DNA of 64,000 nucleotides from Bacillus ndiopicus (GTDB lineage: Bacteria > Bacillota > Bacilli > Bacillales_A > Planococcaceae): assembly GCF_000612805.1 (NCBI RefSeq), contig NZ_HG964403.1, forward strand, positions 496,001 to 560,000, in the 5' to 3' direction. The position numbers were made by a program, and so were the translations under genes. The notes beneath the pieces were generated by a model, which did not search any database, was not told the DNA's origin, and was given only the letters and a program-made list of their open reading frames with translations. This document shows, piece by piece, positions 1 to 9,029 of the stretch. Within the stretch, counting starts at the first letter, position 1. Each line of letters begins with the position of its first letter.

Positions 1-727
1 GGTAGGTATTGAAGACTTGCATGATATTGCAGATGGGTATAATCAGGATGTATATCAACAAACAAACTTAACATTAGAAGAACGTTTAAAAAATGAAAGA
101 GCTGAAATTTCAGTGAATGCTGAATACAGTGAAGATAAAATTATAAAATATAAAAATCAATTACAAAGAATTGATATCTATTTAGAGAGTTTATACCATT
201 ATTTAGAAAAAAATCATCAAAATGATGATGTTTATGTTACCATTATTGCAGACCATGGGCAAGGGTATATAGAAAACTCCGAAAACTTCCTTCATGATGG
301 GCGGAGAAAAGTACCTTTTATATTTAAAGGTCCAACTGTTCCAAATAAAATTAGTAACGAACTAATGTCTATTACAGACTATTTTCCAAATATGCTTGTT
401 GCATTAGGTGATGTTAAGGGTACTGATAGTGAAAATGATGCAGTTATTTTGAAGGATTTTGGTGGACAGGGTAGAGCTAGTGTGATAACGGAAACGTTTC
501 ATCCTAAGGCGCCTTATCATATTGTAATAACTGATGATAAGTTTACTTTTTCATTAAAAACAAAAAAACATGTTGAGGATGATGGATTGATTAACTTTGA
601 TGAAGTTAAAATACAATTACTTCATAATGAGAATCAAGAGGATATTACAGAAGTAAATGTAGAAAAAGTTAAAGAGTATATAACCTTTGTCACAGAGCGC
701 GTAATACATTATCAGTATATCCAATAG
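1..727 (+). CDS. AlkP-superfamily (sulfatase/phosphotransferase-like) enzyme, 5' end outside window
   Basis: The frame is open from base 2, so the gene is cut by the window edge; an internal TTG at 17 is not a credible start. About 240 C-terminal residues are visible. The block IIADHGQG followed by FLHDGRRKVPFIFKGP is the C-terminal metal-site region of the alkaline phosphatase/sulfatase superfamily, where the Asp-His pair and the later His bind metal. Members include sulfatases, lipoteichoic acid synthases and phosphoethanolamine transferases. It sits 15 bp before the PEP mutase start, so a role in transferring or removing a phosphonate or phosphate group on a glycan is attractive. That is inference: the N-terminal half with the nucleophile is not visible and the substrate cannot be read. 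Confidence 0.7.
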   Translation, partial: VGIEDLHDIADGYNQDVYQQTNLTLEERLKNERAEISVNAEYSEDKIIKYKNQLQRIDIYLESLYHYLEKNHQNDDVYVTIIADHGQGYIENSENFLHDGRRKVPFIFKGPTVPNKISNELMSITDYFPNMLVALGDVKGTDSENDAVILKDFGGQGRASVITETFHPKAPYHIVITDDKFTFSLKTKKHVEDDGLINFDEVKIQLLHNENQEDITEVNVEKVKEYITFVTERVIHYQYIQ

Positions 728-742
728 AAAAGAGTGGTCTTA

Positions 743-2341
743 GTGAAGAAAACAACGAAATTAAAACAAATGCTAGCTTCTGGTGAATTAGAATTTTTAA
801 TGGAGGCGCATAACGGTCTTTCAGCAAAAATTGTAGAAAATGCAGGCTTTAAAGGAATATGGGCAAGTGGATTGTCTATTTCAGCAGCATTAGGGGTACG
901 AGATAATAACGAGGCATCATGGACACAAGTTTTAGAAGTAATTGAATTTATGAGCGATGCTACTGATATACCAATTCTTTTAGATGGTGATACAGGCTAT
1001 GGGAATTTTAATAATATGCGTCGTTTAGTTCGTAAGCTTGAGCAACGTGGAATTGCGGGGGTTTGTATTGAAGATAAGCTATTTCCAAAAACAAACTCAT
1101 TTATTAATGGTGAAGCGCAACCTTTAGCTGATATTGATGAGTTTTGTGGAAAAATTAAAGCTGCTAAAGATGCTACGATAGACCCTGATTTTGTTGTAGT
1201 AGCACGTGTTGAGGCATTTATAGCGGGGTGGGGATTAGAAGAAGCGGTTAAACGAGCTGAGGCATATCGTCAAGCAGGAGCGGATGCAATTCTAATGCAT
1301 AGTAAAAGAGCAGATGCGACAGAAATAAAAGCATTCATGGAAGTATGGAATAATCGCCATCCAGTTATTATTGTACCAACAAAATATTACTCTACTCCGA
1401 CAGAACAATTTAAAGATTGGGGTGTAAGTACGGTTATCTGGGCAAATCATAATGTACGTGCCGCAATCAAAGCAATGGAACAAGTAACTCAAAAAATTTA
1501 TGAGGACCAGAGCTTAATTAATATTGAAGGAAACATTACTTCTGTTAGTCATATCTTTGAACTACAAGGTGCAGACGAACTAAAAGAGGCAGAGAAAAAA
1601 TATTTACCTACATATGGTCAACAAATTTCTGCTATTATTCTAGCCGCTTCAAAAGGCGAAAACTTTAATTCTTTAACAGAGCTGTTACCGAAAACATTAT
1701 TAACGGTTAACAATAAATCAATTTTTGATTCTCAGGTGGAGCTATTTAATGAGGCTGGAATTAAGGATTTAATCGCAGTCCGTGGATTTGGAAAGGAACA
1801 ATTTAAACAATCTAATATTACGTTTATTGATAATGATAAATTTAATGAAACAAAAGAATTATATTCACTCAATTTAGCATTAGAACAGGTGAAAAATAGT
1901 GCAATCATATCCTATGGGGATATAATATTTAAACCTTATGTATTAAATGAATTACTTACATCTACTGCAGATATAACGATTATTGTAGACTCAGATGCGG
2001 AATATGTCCATGATGAATACAAAGACTATATTACAGCAACAGAGAAATACAATAAGAAGAAGTTTAATCAAGAAGTTTATTTAAATACTATTTCTAACAA
2101 CGTTGAACCAACTGAAATTGATGGTGAATTTATAGGTTTATGCAAACTTACACCTGTAGGTATCCTACAATTAAAAGATGCTATTCAAGAGCTGGGCAAA
2201 ACAAAGCCATTGGAAATATTACGTTTTAGTGAGGCGCTTAATTATCTAGCGCAAAATAGTGAAATTGCAATTAAATATATTAGAGGTTCATGGGTTGATG
2301 TGGATAGCATTATTGAACTTCAAAAAGCGGGTGATCTTTAA
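743..2341 (+). CDS. pepM: Phosphoenolpyruvate mutase fused to a nucleotidyltransferase-like domain
   Basis: PEP mutase rearranges phosphoenolpyruvate to phosphonopyruvate, the C-P bond-forming entry step of nearly all phosphonate biosynthesis. Residues 1 to ~285 are the isocitrate-lyase-superfamily barrel with DGDTGYGN at about 81-88 and the diagnostic [10 protein letters not shown] (EDKxxxxxNS) near residue 110. Residues ~295-532 resemble a LicC/RmlA-type nucleotidyltransferase, but its signature loop is eroded: [20 protein letters not shown] lacks the GxGxR pattern while keeping the PK pair and a later GDI. GTG 743 is preferred over GTG 734 because a weak purine-rich site precedes it; no strong RBS is visible. 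The stop abuts the next start. At 532 aa it is longer than single-domain PEP mutases (about 300 aa). Confidence 0.93.
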   Translation: MKKTTKLKQMLASGELEFLMEAHNGLSAKIVENAGFKGIWASGLSISAALGVRDNNEASWTQVLEVIEFMSDATDIPILLDGDTGYGNFNNMRRLVRKLEQRGIAGVCIEDKLFPKTNSFINGEAQPLADIDEFCGKIKAAKDATIDPDFVVVARVEAFIAGWGLEEAVKRAEAYRQAGADAILMHSKRADATEIKAFMEVWNNRHPVIIVPTKYYSTPTEQFKDWGVSTVIWANHNVRAAIKAMEQVTQKIYEDQSLINIEGNITSVSHIFELQGADELKEAEKKYLPTYGQQISAIILAASKGENFNSLTELLPKTLLTVNNKSIFDSQVELFNEAGIKDLIAVRGFGKEQFKQSNITFIDNDKFNETKELYSLNLALEQVKNSAIISYGDIIFKPYVLNELLTSTADITIIVDSDAEYVHDEYKDYITATEKYNKKKFNQEVYLNTISNNVEPTEIDGEFIGLCKLTPVGILQLKDAIQELGKTKPLEILRFSEALNYLAQNSEIAIKYIRGSWVDVDSIIELQKAGDL

Positions 2342-3481
2342 ATGATTTCAATGGAATCGTTTGGTAATAAATTGGGTCAACTAGGATTTAATTTTTATAG
2401 TGGTGTTCCTTGCTCATTTTTAAAACCTATGATTAATTTTGCTATTAATAATGACCAGTTTATAATGGCTGCAAATGAAGGGGATGCTGTAGCTATTGCT
2501 GCTGGCGCCTCTTTAGGCGGCACAAAGAGCGTTTTTCTATGTCAGAACTCAGGGCTTACTAATGCAGTTTCACCATTGACATCATTAAACTATACTTTTG
2601 AAATCCCCGTATTAGGCTTTGTAAGTTTAAGAGGTGAACTGGGCGTTGCAGATGAGCCTCAACATGAATTAATGGGGGCTATTACAGATAAAATGCTAGA
2701 TATTATGCAAGTTCAATATGCTGTTTTATCAATAGATGAAGAAGAAGCACTACGCCAATTAGAGGAAGCTAATATGGTAATTGAAAGTGGGAAATCCTTT
2801 TTCTTTATTGTTAAGAAAGATACATTTACTTCGGTGAAATTAATGAAACAGGAAGCTCCTAACCTTAGAAATGCTCAATTAAATAATAGTATGTCAGATA
2901 CTCAAGATGTAAAACGTATCGAAGCTTTAAAAGTAGTACAAAGTGAGACAGATAAAAATACGGTATTATTAGCTACTACTGGGGTTACGGGCCGAGAGCT
3001 ATTTGAACTTGAAGATAAAAATAACCAGTTCTATATGGTTGGTTCAATGGGCTGTATCAGCTCTCTTGGTTTAGGGTTAGCTTTAGCAAAACCTAATATA
3101 AAAGTGGTTGTGATTGATGGCGATGGATCTTTGTTAATGAGAATGGGATGTCTAGCGACAAATGCATATTATAGTCCTACAAACCTATATCATTTACTGT
3201 TAGATAACGGATTACATGAATCCACTGGTGGGCAGAAAACAGTTTCTTCTCATATCGATTTTATGCAGATTGCTTATGGGGCAAGATATGAAGTTGTAGA
3301 TCAATTAAATAATTTAAGCGATTTAACACAATCTCTGAAAATATGGGGAAATACCCCTAAACTAACATTCGGTTATTTAAAAACGTCAAAAGGTATTAAA
3401 GACAATCTTGGAAGGCCCACAATCACACCTAAACAAGTAAAGGATAGATTTATGAGTTTTGTGAAGGAGTGTCCAATTTGA
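2342..3481 (+). CDS. ppd: Phosphonopyruvate decarboxylase
   Basis: Thiamine-diphosphate enzyme that decarboxylates phosphonopyruvate to phosphonoacetaldehyde, the irreversible step that pulls the unfavourable PEP mutase reaction forward. The 379-residue length fits the family. The N-terminal pyrimidine-binding half has AANEGDAVAIAAG with the conserved Glu. The C-terminal half has VVIDGDGSLLMRMG followed by LLLDN, the GDG...N metal and diphosphate motif. The start ATG comes directly after the pepM stop and the stop overlaps the next TTG start, so the genes are probably translationally coupled. Identification as phosphonopyruvate rather than sulfopyruvate decarboxylase rests on the adjacent pepM. 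Confidence 0.93.
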   Translation: MISMESFGNKLGQLGFNFYSGVPCSFLKPMINFAINNDQFIMAANEGDAVAIAAGASLGGTKSVFLCQNSGLTNAVSPLTSLNYTFEIPVLGFVSLRGELGVADEPQHELMGAITDKMLDIMQVQYAVLSIDEEEALRQLEEANMVIESGKSFFFIVKKDTFTSVKLMKQEAPNLRNAQLNNSMSDTQDVKRIEALKVVQSETDKNTVLLATTGVTGRELFELEDKNNQFYMVGSMGCISSLGLGLALAKPNIKVVVIDGDGSLLMRMGCLATNAYYSPTNLYHLLLDNGLHESTGGQKTVSSHIDFMQIAYGARYEVVDQLNNLSDLTQSLKIWGNTPKLTFGYLKTSKGIKDNLGRPTITPKQVKDRFMSFVKECPI

Positions 3482-4185
3482 AAACAGTAGTCATTGTCGC
3501 AGCAGGTTTATCAAGTCGCTTATATCCGTTAACGAAAACAAGTCCAAAATGCTTATTGCCATTAGGTACTGAAAACATACTACAGCGAAATTTAAGATTG
3601 TTAGAGAATAATGGTTTTGAACGAATTATTATTATTACAGGTTATTTAAAAGAAATGATTGAGCACACAGTTGAATCTAGGGCAGTAACATTATTTAATC
3701 CGTTTTATAAATTTTGCAATAATATGGGGTCGTTATATTTTGCAAAAAATCTTGTTGGTCGAGAGCCGTTTTTATACTTACATGGGGATGTTGTATTTAG
3801 TGAGCTTCTGTTACAACAATTCCTTAACAATATCGATGAGCAGCATTTTATAGATTTAGCTGTTGATTTTAAAGAAGCTGATGAAGAAGCGATGAAGGTA
3901 CAAATAAATGAGGAATTTTATTTAATTCGCTCTAGTAAAGATATTACTTTAGAAGATAGTAAAGGTGAATGGATTGGTTTAGCGGCTATTCATCGCCCGG
4001 AGAAGTTATTTAAGGAAATAGAAAAGCAACTAGTTGCTGAAAATATGAATGTTTATGATACGTATGCTTTTACAGAATTGGCTAAAAACGATGAAAGAAT
4101 AAAATGTTTACCAATTTACGATGAACCTTGGGTAGAAGTTGATTTTATAGAGGACTATGAAAAAGCAAAGGAATTATTTGAATGA
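3478..4185 (+). CDS. LicC/PntC-like cytidylyltransferase, probably activating a phosphonate
   Basis: 235-residue stand-alone nucleotidyltransferase. It starts with an intact signature, VAAGLSSRLYPLTKTSPKCL, and contains HGDVV (metal-binding Asp) and NNMGSLYFAK, resembling the NN-x-SL motif of phosphocholine cytidylyltransferase LicC and of the AEP cytidylyltransferase PntC. It likely couples CTP to 2-hydroxyethylphosphonate (or 2-aminoethylphosphonate) to give a CMP-phosphonate donor. TTG 3478 is chosen because AAGGAG at 3464-3469 lies eight bases upstream; the TTGA overlap couples it to the decarboxylase. A sugar-1-phosphate substrate cannot be excluded from sequence alone. Confidence 0.82.
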   Translation: MKTVVIVAAGLSSRLYPLTKTSPKCLLPLGTENILQRNLRLLENNGFERIIIITGYLKEMIEHTVESRAVTLFNPFYKFCNNMGSLYFAKNLVGREPFLYLHGDVVFSELLLQQFLNNIDEQHFIDLAVDFKEADEEAMKVQINEEFYLIRSSKDITLEDSKGEWIGLAAIHRPEKLFKEIEKQLVAENMNVYDTYAFTELAKNDERIKCLPIYDEPWVEVDFIEDYEKAKELFE

Positions 4186-5267
4186 GAAATGAATTTTATA
4201 ATCCTGTCAAAATTGAATTTGGTCATAATTCGTTAGATTTTTTACCTAGATATATAAATGGACGAAAAGCTCTTCTCGTTACATCAAAAAGCTTTGTTAA
4301 TAGAGGGATTGTCAAAGAAATTGTAAGTAATAATCCGACTATTATGCAAGTTATTTCAAATATTCAGCCTAACCCAACCATTAATCAAATACTTGAAATT
4401 CGAAGTCAATTGGATTATGAGAATTTTGAAATGATTATTGCATTAGGCGGTGGTAGTGTTATTGATGCAGCGAAGGCAATAGCACCAATGGATTCATCAA
4501 ATAATCTGCTGGAACTTTTAAATAAAGGAATCCCTAGGGAAATGGATATAAAACCGATTGTTGCTATTCCTACAACAGCAGGTACTGGTTCAGAAGTAAC
4601 AATGTGGGGAACAATTTGGGATGATATAAATAAAAAGAAATATTCTATTATGGATGAACGATTATATTGTGAGGTTGCAATATTAGATCCAGTTTTACAT
4701 TTGACTTTACCTTATGACATAACAGTTCAAACTGGGTTAGATGCACTTTCGCACAGTTTGGAAAGTATTTGGAATAAAAATAATAATGCTATATCTACAT
4801 TGTATGCCAAACGTGCTATTAGTGAAATTTTTGAAACTCTTCCCTTGTTAGCAAATGATTTAGGAAATATTTTATACCGTGAAAAGATGCTACTAGCTTC
4901 ATATTATGCCGGAATTGCTTTTTCTAATACACAGACAGCTATTGCCCATGCTATGTCTTATTATTTGACGTTAGAAAAAGGAATTCCTCATGGTATTGCT
5001 GCAAGTATTACTTTACCAATAATAATGGATGTTTTCTTAAAAGATGCTACCGATGAAAATATCTTTGGAATGTCAAATACCAATTCTGTAGAAATTCTTA
5101 AAAGATTGTTTTCAGATTTAAATATATCATTAAATTTAAAAGACTATAATTTAACAGTAAAAGATATTGATAATATTCAAAGCTCCTTAGAGTCTAATAA
5201 TCGAGCACAAAATAGCAATTTAGATACTCGGAAGGTACTCATTATGTTAAGGGAGTATCTGCAATGA
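4182..5267 (+). CDS. Iron-containing alcohol dehydrogenase, likely phosphonoacetaldehyde reductase
   Basis: 361-residue group III (Fe-dependent) alcohol dehydrogenase. ALGGGSVIDAAKA is the NAD(P)-binding loop, PTTAGTGSEVT is the family signature, and His residues in DALSHSLE and KGIPHGIAAS are the usual metal ligands. In phosphonate pathways this family (PhpC, FomC, DhpG) reduces phosphonoacetaldehyde to 2-hydroxyethylphosphonate. It overlaps the cytidylyltransferase by four bases (ATGA) and no AEP transaminase is present nearby. The expected product is therefore HEP rather than AEP. Enzyme class is clear; the substrate is inferred from the operon. Confidence 0.87.
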   Translation: MRNEFYNPVKIEFGHNSLDFLPRYINGRKALLVTSKSFVNRGIVKEIVSNNPTIMQVISNIQPNPTINQILEIRSQLDYENFEMIIALGGGSVIDAAKAIAPMDSSNNLLELLNKGIPREMDIKPIVAIPTTAGTGSEVTMWGTIWDDINKKKYSIMDERLYCEVAILDPVLHLTLPYDITVQTGLDALSHSLESIWNKNNNAISTLYAKRAISEIFETLPLLANDLGNILYREKMLLASYYAGIAFSNTQTAIAHAMSYYLTLEKGIPHGIAASITLPIIMDVFLKDATDENIFGMSNTNSVEILKRLFSDLNISLNLKDYNLTVKDIDNIQSSLESNNRAQNSNLDTRKVLIMLREYLQ

Positions 5268-5284
5268 TAAGAGGGGATTTTAAA

Positions 5285-7483
5285 GTGAAAAAAAGAAATA
5301 TTTTAATAAATTTAATGACTGATAAATTGCAAGAACAAGACTTTAAAGAAATAAGTAAGCTTTATAAAAAAAACTTTGAGATTTTTAATTTTCAATTTTG
5401 TGTAGAAGAAGTATTTCCAGATATTTTAGGAGCAATTTTAAAAGAATTAGAAAGTCAATCTAAAGTAAATATTAAAAATGATATTATTTTTTTTCAAACA
5501 AATATAGCTGATTTAGCGCATTTTTCAATGAAATTTTATTCAGAATATATTGATGCGGTTATTGTATATCCAAAAAAGGTAGACTTTTTGATTAACTATG
5601 ATAAGAGTAACTTAATGATTATTCCAATAATCCAAACACAAACTGACATGTTGAGGTTAACAAAAGTATATACGCATTTTATACCTACAATGGATGCAGA
5701 ATACTTAGTGTTCTTAAATGATTTTTCATTATTTAATGATATAGAGATTGTAGAGAGGTTTGAACTACCTACATCATTAAAAATGTCTAATAATCTTAAT
5801 TATAAATTTGATGATGCAGAAATTCTTAACGAAATACCAGGTGTGGCGAAGTATATAGAAATTAATATACAAATGAACGAGAAAAAAATAGAGGGATATG
5901 ACTATTTACAAACATTTTCGTCATTTTTAATGGCAATTCAATATAATATGAAAGCCAATTTAAACAGCATTGTTAAACAAAACAATTTTGCTAATATAAT
6001 TAGCAGCTTGAGAAAAGCCACTAGTATTATTCAGGATTTTAGTGTATATATTTATCGATATTTAAATATAAATCAGGATAAACTCCCTCTTAATGAATTT
6101 GCAACGTTAAATTATATAACAATACTGTTTAAAGATTCTGAAGCTTATAGAAGACAGTTTGAGTATTTGAAAAAAAATATAAATAATATAGATATTATGC
6201 AAGCTCATGCGCTGATTACTAATAGTCATTTTTATGAAAGTAAAATGGGCGTTAAACGGTATAGTAATTTATTTAAAGATCGCATGGAGATACGTGAAAA
6301 AATTATTCAGAAGGTGCGTAGCAACATAGATATTCCTCAAGCTGTTTATAGAGAGAAAAACAATATAGCCATAATAGCTGGACAACTGTTAAATACAATG
6401 CACTCACCTACTAAGTGGGTGTTAGATTATGCTAATAATTTGAAGAAATTTAATCCGCAATTAAATATAAAGATTTTCGTTGAAGATTGGGCAAATTATT
6501 CGCCAAATGAGTTAGTTTGGAACATATCCTTTTCCTCAGTATTTTCATCATCTGTGGCTGATGTTCATAAGGAGTATTTAGATTCTTCTATTGAAGTGTA
6601 TTATTCAGATGCAACTTTAGCTAGAGAAGAAAGAATTCAAAAAGATATTTTAGAAATATGTGAATTTAAGCCAAGTCTAATATATAAACTGGGATCTAAA
6701 TATAATATTGCTATAGATTTATTATATCCTTATTTTCCAATTGTGAGTCAAACAATATATGGAGCAGAAGACAACCAATTTACAGATATATTTACAGGTG
6801 GATTTACCCTAGAAAATATTGATTACTTATACAAAGAACAAAATATGTTCAATGTATCTTATATGCCACACCATGTCGGTATTGAAAATATAGAAAGTAA
6901 AGTTGTTAGAACAAGAGAGAGCTTTGACTGGACAGAAGAAGATTTTTTGCTAGTCTCTGTAGGAAATAGGCTTGATGTTGAAATGACTGAAGAGTTTATT
7001 GATACAATGATAAATATTTTAAGTAAAGATGATTCTGTAAAATGGTTAATAGTTGGGGCTAGTAGTATCAAATATATTAATGATCAATATTCTTATTTAG
7101 TACAAGAACAACGTATTAAGTATCTTAGTTATGAGAGATATTTATTTGATTTATATAAAATGTGTGATGTTTATGTAAATCCTCTAAGAAGAACAGGTGG
7201 GCACAGTGTGGCGATAGCAATGAAAGCTGAATTACCAGTAGTTGCTGCTGATAAAACTTCGGATGTTGCAGGATTCATAGGACCAGAAAATTGCATTACA
7301 TTAAGTGAATTTGCTAGGGAAGTTTTTGAATTAAAAACTAATCCTCAATATTATAGAGAAAAATCCAATATGCTGTTTGAACGTATTAATAAAGAATTTT
7401 CATTTGAAAAAACTAATAAAGATTTAATAAAAATATTTGAACTCTCGGAATCTAAATTCGTTGAAAGGAATCAAACCAATTGA
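5285..7483 (+). CDS. Large glycosyltransferase with GT4-like C-terminal domain
   Basis: About 732 residues. The C-terminal ~370 residues carry glycosyltransferase family 4/GT-B features: a VSVGNRLDVEMTEEF segment, then CDVYVNPLRRTGGHSVAIAM and LPVVAADKTSDVAGFI, the donor-binding region. The N-terminal ~340 residues show no domain I recognise and are rich in Asn, Ile and Lys. GTG 5285 has GAGGGG eight bases upstream; ATG 5264, overlapping the dehydrogenase stop, also has a possible AAGGGAG site, so the start is ambiguous. It is coupled to rmlA at the 3' end. Given the context it may build the glycan that receives the phosphonate, or transfer a sugar to flagellin or another surface protein. The acceptor is unknown. 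Confidence 0.75.
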   Translation: MKKRNILINLMTDKLQEQDFKEISKLYKKNFEIFNFQFCVEEVFPDILGAILKELESQSKVNIKNDIIFFQTNIADLAHFSMKFYSEYIDAVIVYPKKVDFLINYDKSNLMIIPIIQTQTDMLRLTKVYTHFIPTMDAEYLVFLNDFSLFNDIEIVERFELPTSLKMSNNLNYKFDDAEILNEIPGVAKYIEINIQMNEKKIEGYDYLQTFSSFLMAIQYNMKANLNSIVKQNNFANIISSLRKATSIIQDFSVYIYRYLNINQDKLPLNEFATLNYITILFKDSEAYRRQFEYLKKNINNIDIMQAHALITNSHFYESKMGVKRYSNLFKDRMEIREKIIQKVRSNIDIPQAVYREKNNIAIIAGQLLNTMHSPTKWVLDYANNLKKFNPQLNIKIFVEDWANYSPNELVWNISFSSVFSSSVADVHKEYLDSSIEVYYSDATLAREERIQKDILEICEFKPSLIYKLGSKYNIAIDLLYPYFPIVSQTIYGAEDNQFTDIFTGGFTLENIDYLYKEQNMFNVSYMPHHVGIENIESKVVRTRESFDWTEEDFLLVSVGNRLDVEMTEEFIDTMINILSKDDSVKWLIVGASSIKYINDQYSYLVQEQRIKYLSYERYLFDLYKMCDVYVNPLRRTGGHSVAIAMKAELPVVAADKTSDVAGFIGPENCITLSEFAREVFELKTNPQYYREKSNMLFERINKEFSFEKTNKDLIKIFELSESKFVERNQTN

Positions 7484-8352
7484 AAGGTATATTACTTGCG
7501 GGAGGAACTGGATCAAGATTGTCTCCTCTAACTAAATCAATTTCTAAACATTTATTACCTATTTATGATAAGCCTATGATCTATTATCCTCTCTCCGTAT
7601 TAATGCTAGCAGGGATTAAAGAAATATGTATCATTAGTACAGAGCATGATTTACCGCTTTATAAAAAGTTACTGAAAGATGGTAGCCAGTTGGGAATTTC
7701 TATTGAATATAGAATTCAAAAGAAACCAAATGGAATTGCTGAAGCCTTATTATTAGCAGAAGATTTTATAGATAATAGCTCTGTGTGCTTAATATTAGGA
7801 GATAATATTTTTTATGGACAAGGTTTTACTCCTATTTTGAAAAAAGCTACTAAATTAGAACAGGGAGCAATTATTTTTGGTTACGGGATAAAGGATCCAG
7901 AACGTTTTGGTGTAGTAGCTTTTGATTCCAATAATAAGGTAGTTTCAATTGAAGAAAAGCCCGCTAAACCTAAATCTAATTATGCGATAACTGGTTTGTA
8001 TTTTTATGATAATAATGTTGTAAATATAGCGAAATCAATTACTCCCTCTAGTCGTGGGGAGTTAGAAATTACAGATGTGAATAAGGAATATTTAAAAAAT
8101 AATGCTCTACAAGTAGAATTGTTGGGTAGAGGATTTGCTTGGTTAGACACTGGAACTTTTGAAAGTTTGCTAGAATCTGGACAATTTGTGGAAACGATAG
8201 AAAAGCGGCAAGGTTACAAAATAGCTTGTCTAGAAGAAATCTCTTTTAAACAAGGATGGATTACAGAAAAACAGTTACTAGCATTGGCCAATAGCTATAA
8301 AAATAATAGTTATGGTGATTATTTAATAAAGATAGTTGAAGAGGGCATATAA
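7480..8352 (+). CDS. rmlA: Glucose-1-phosphate thymidylyltransferase
   Basis: Makes dTDP-glucose from dTTP and glucose-1-phosphate, the first step toward dTDP-6-deoxysugars. The 290 residues match the short RmlA form. The N-terminus ILLAGGTGSRLSPLTKSISK is the full nucleotide-binding signature, LLPIYDKPMIYYPLSVLM follows as in RmlA, and GDNIFYGQG and EEKPAKPKSNYA are further family blocks. It starts with TTG 7480, overlapping the glycosyltransferase stop. Glucose-1-phosphate would come from pgcA about 14 kb downstream. The next dTDP enzyme recognised is the aminotransferase at 9030; a dTDP-glucose 4,6-dehydratase is not seen in the window. Confidence 0.95.
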   Translation: MKGILLAGGTGSRLSPLTKSISKHLLPIYDKPMIYYPLSVLMLAGIKEICIISTEHDLPLYKKLLKDGSQLGISIEYRIQKKPNGIAEALLLAEDFIDNSSVCLILGDNIFYGQGFTPILKKATKLEQGAIIFGYGIKDPERFGVVAFDSNNKVVSIEEKPAKPKSNYAITGLYFYDNNVVNIAKSITPSSRGELEITDVNKEYLKNNALQVELLGRGFAWLDTGTFESLLESGQFVETIEKRQGYKIACLEEISFKQGWITEKQLLALANSYKNNSYGDYLIKIVEEGI

Positions 8353-9029
8353 AGATATTTTCAGAAGTGAAATTATTCAAAAGTATGTAAAAAAGCTTAA
8401 CATACATTGAATTAAATTACATATATAAGCAGGGGAATTTTAGTTTTAACTATTTAATTGAAATGGATAAAATTTAAGGTTAAATTAACTAGAAGCTTAA
8501 TAATACTGATGTTAAGGTAATTAAACTTTAGGAAGTTATTTGAGACATAATAATTTATTAATGCGAGACGAGCTAATATTAAGTGTCTCGCAATTTTTTT
8601 TAAAAGAACAAAAAATAAAACATATATTTTGGTAGTAAGTGCTGCTTATAAAACACTAAAGAATGATAATAAAATTCTAACTGGTAGAATTATTGCATTT
8701 GATTAAAAAGCCAAGTTTACCAAACAATTAGATTTAGATATTATGTTTTTATTCTGTTTAATTATACTTAGTCACTTTAGTAGATGGGTTACTCAGTCTA
8801 GTTTAGTATTGACAGACCAATCAATTATTTGCAAAATGAAACTAGTTAAAGTATTGAAAAATTATTTGCAATTAGTAACATTTCGGCTGAGGGGAAAAAA
8901 GCTAAAAGTCTATATAAGCACTCTCTTGAATAAATGATTAAGTTGCTAAATTTGAAGATATTGATAAGAATATCTATAGACGATATTTGTTAGACTTAAA
9001 TCAAATAATAATGGAAGAAGGTTATCACC
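8353..9029 (+). other. Intergenic stretch with decayed coding sequence
   Basis: No intact gene. Several short stretches look like eroded protein-coding sequence in shifting frames: an open stretch ending near 8705, a 64-codon frame at 8743-8937, a SNISAEGKKAKSLYKH-like stretch near 8876-8935, and EDIDKNIYRRYLLDLN just before the next gene. They would fit one deleted and frameshifted gene between rmlA and the aminotransferase, but I cannot name the family. A terminator sits inside the stretch at 8562-8600. Confidence 0.45.
8562..8600 (+). terminator. Intrinsic terminator downstream of rmlA
   Basis: TGCGAGAC pairs with GTCTCGCA across a short AT-rich loop and is followed by a run of T. It lies about 210 bases after the rmlA stop and probably ends the phosphonate/rmlA transcription unit. 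Confidence 0.75.

Noticed and set aside
8743-8937. 64-codon ORF between rmlA and the aminotransferase
   Set aside because: Lies within a decayed stretch; not a plausible stand-alone gene.
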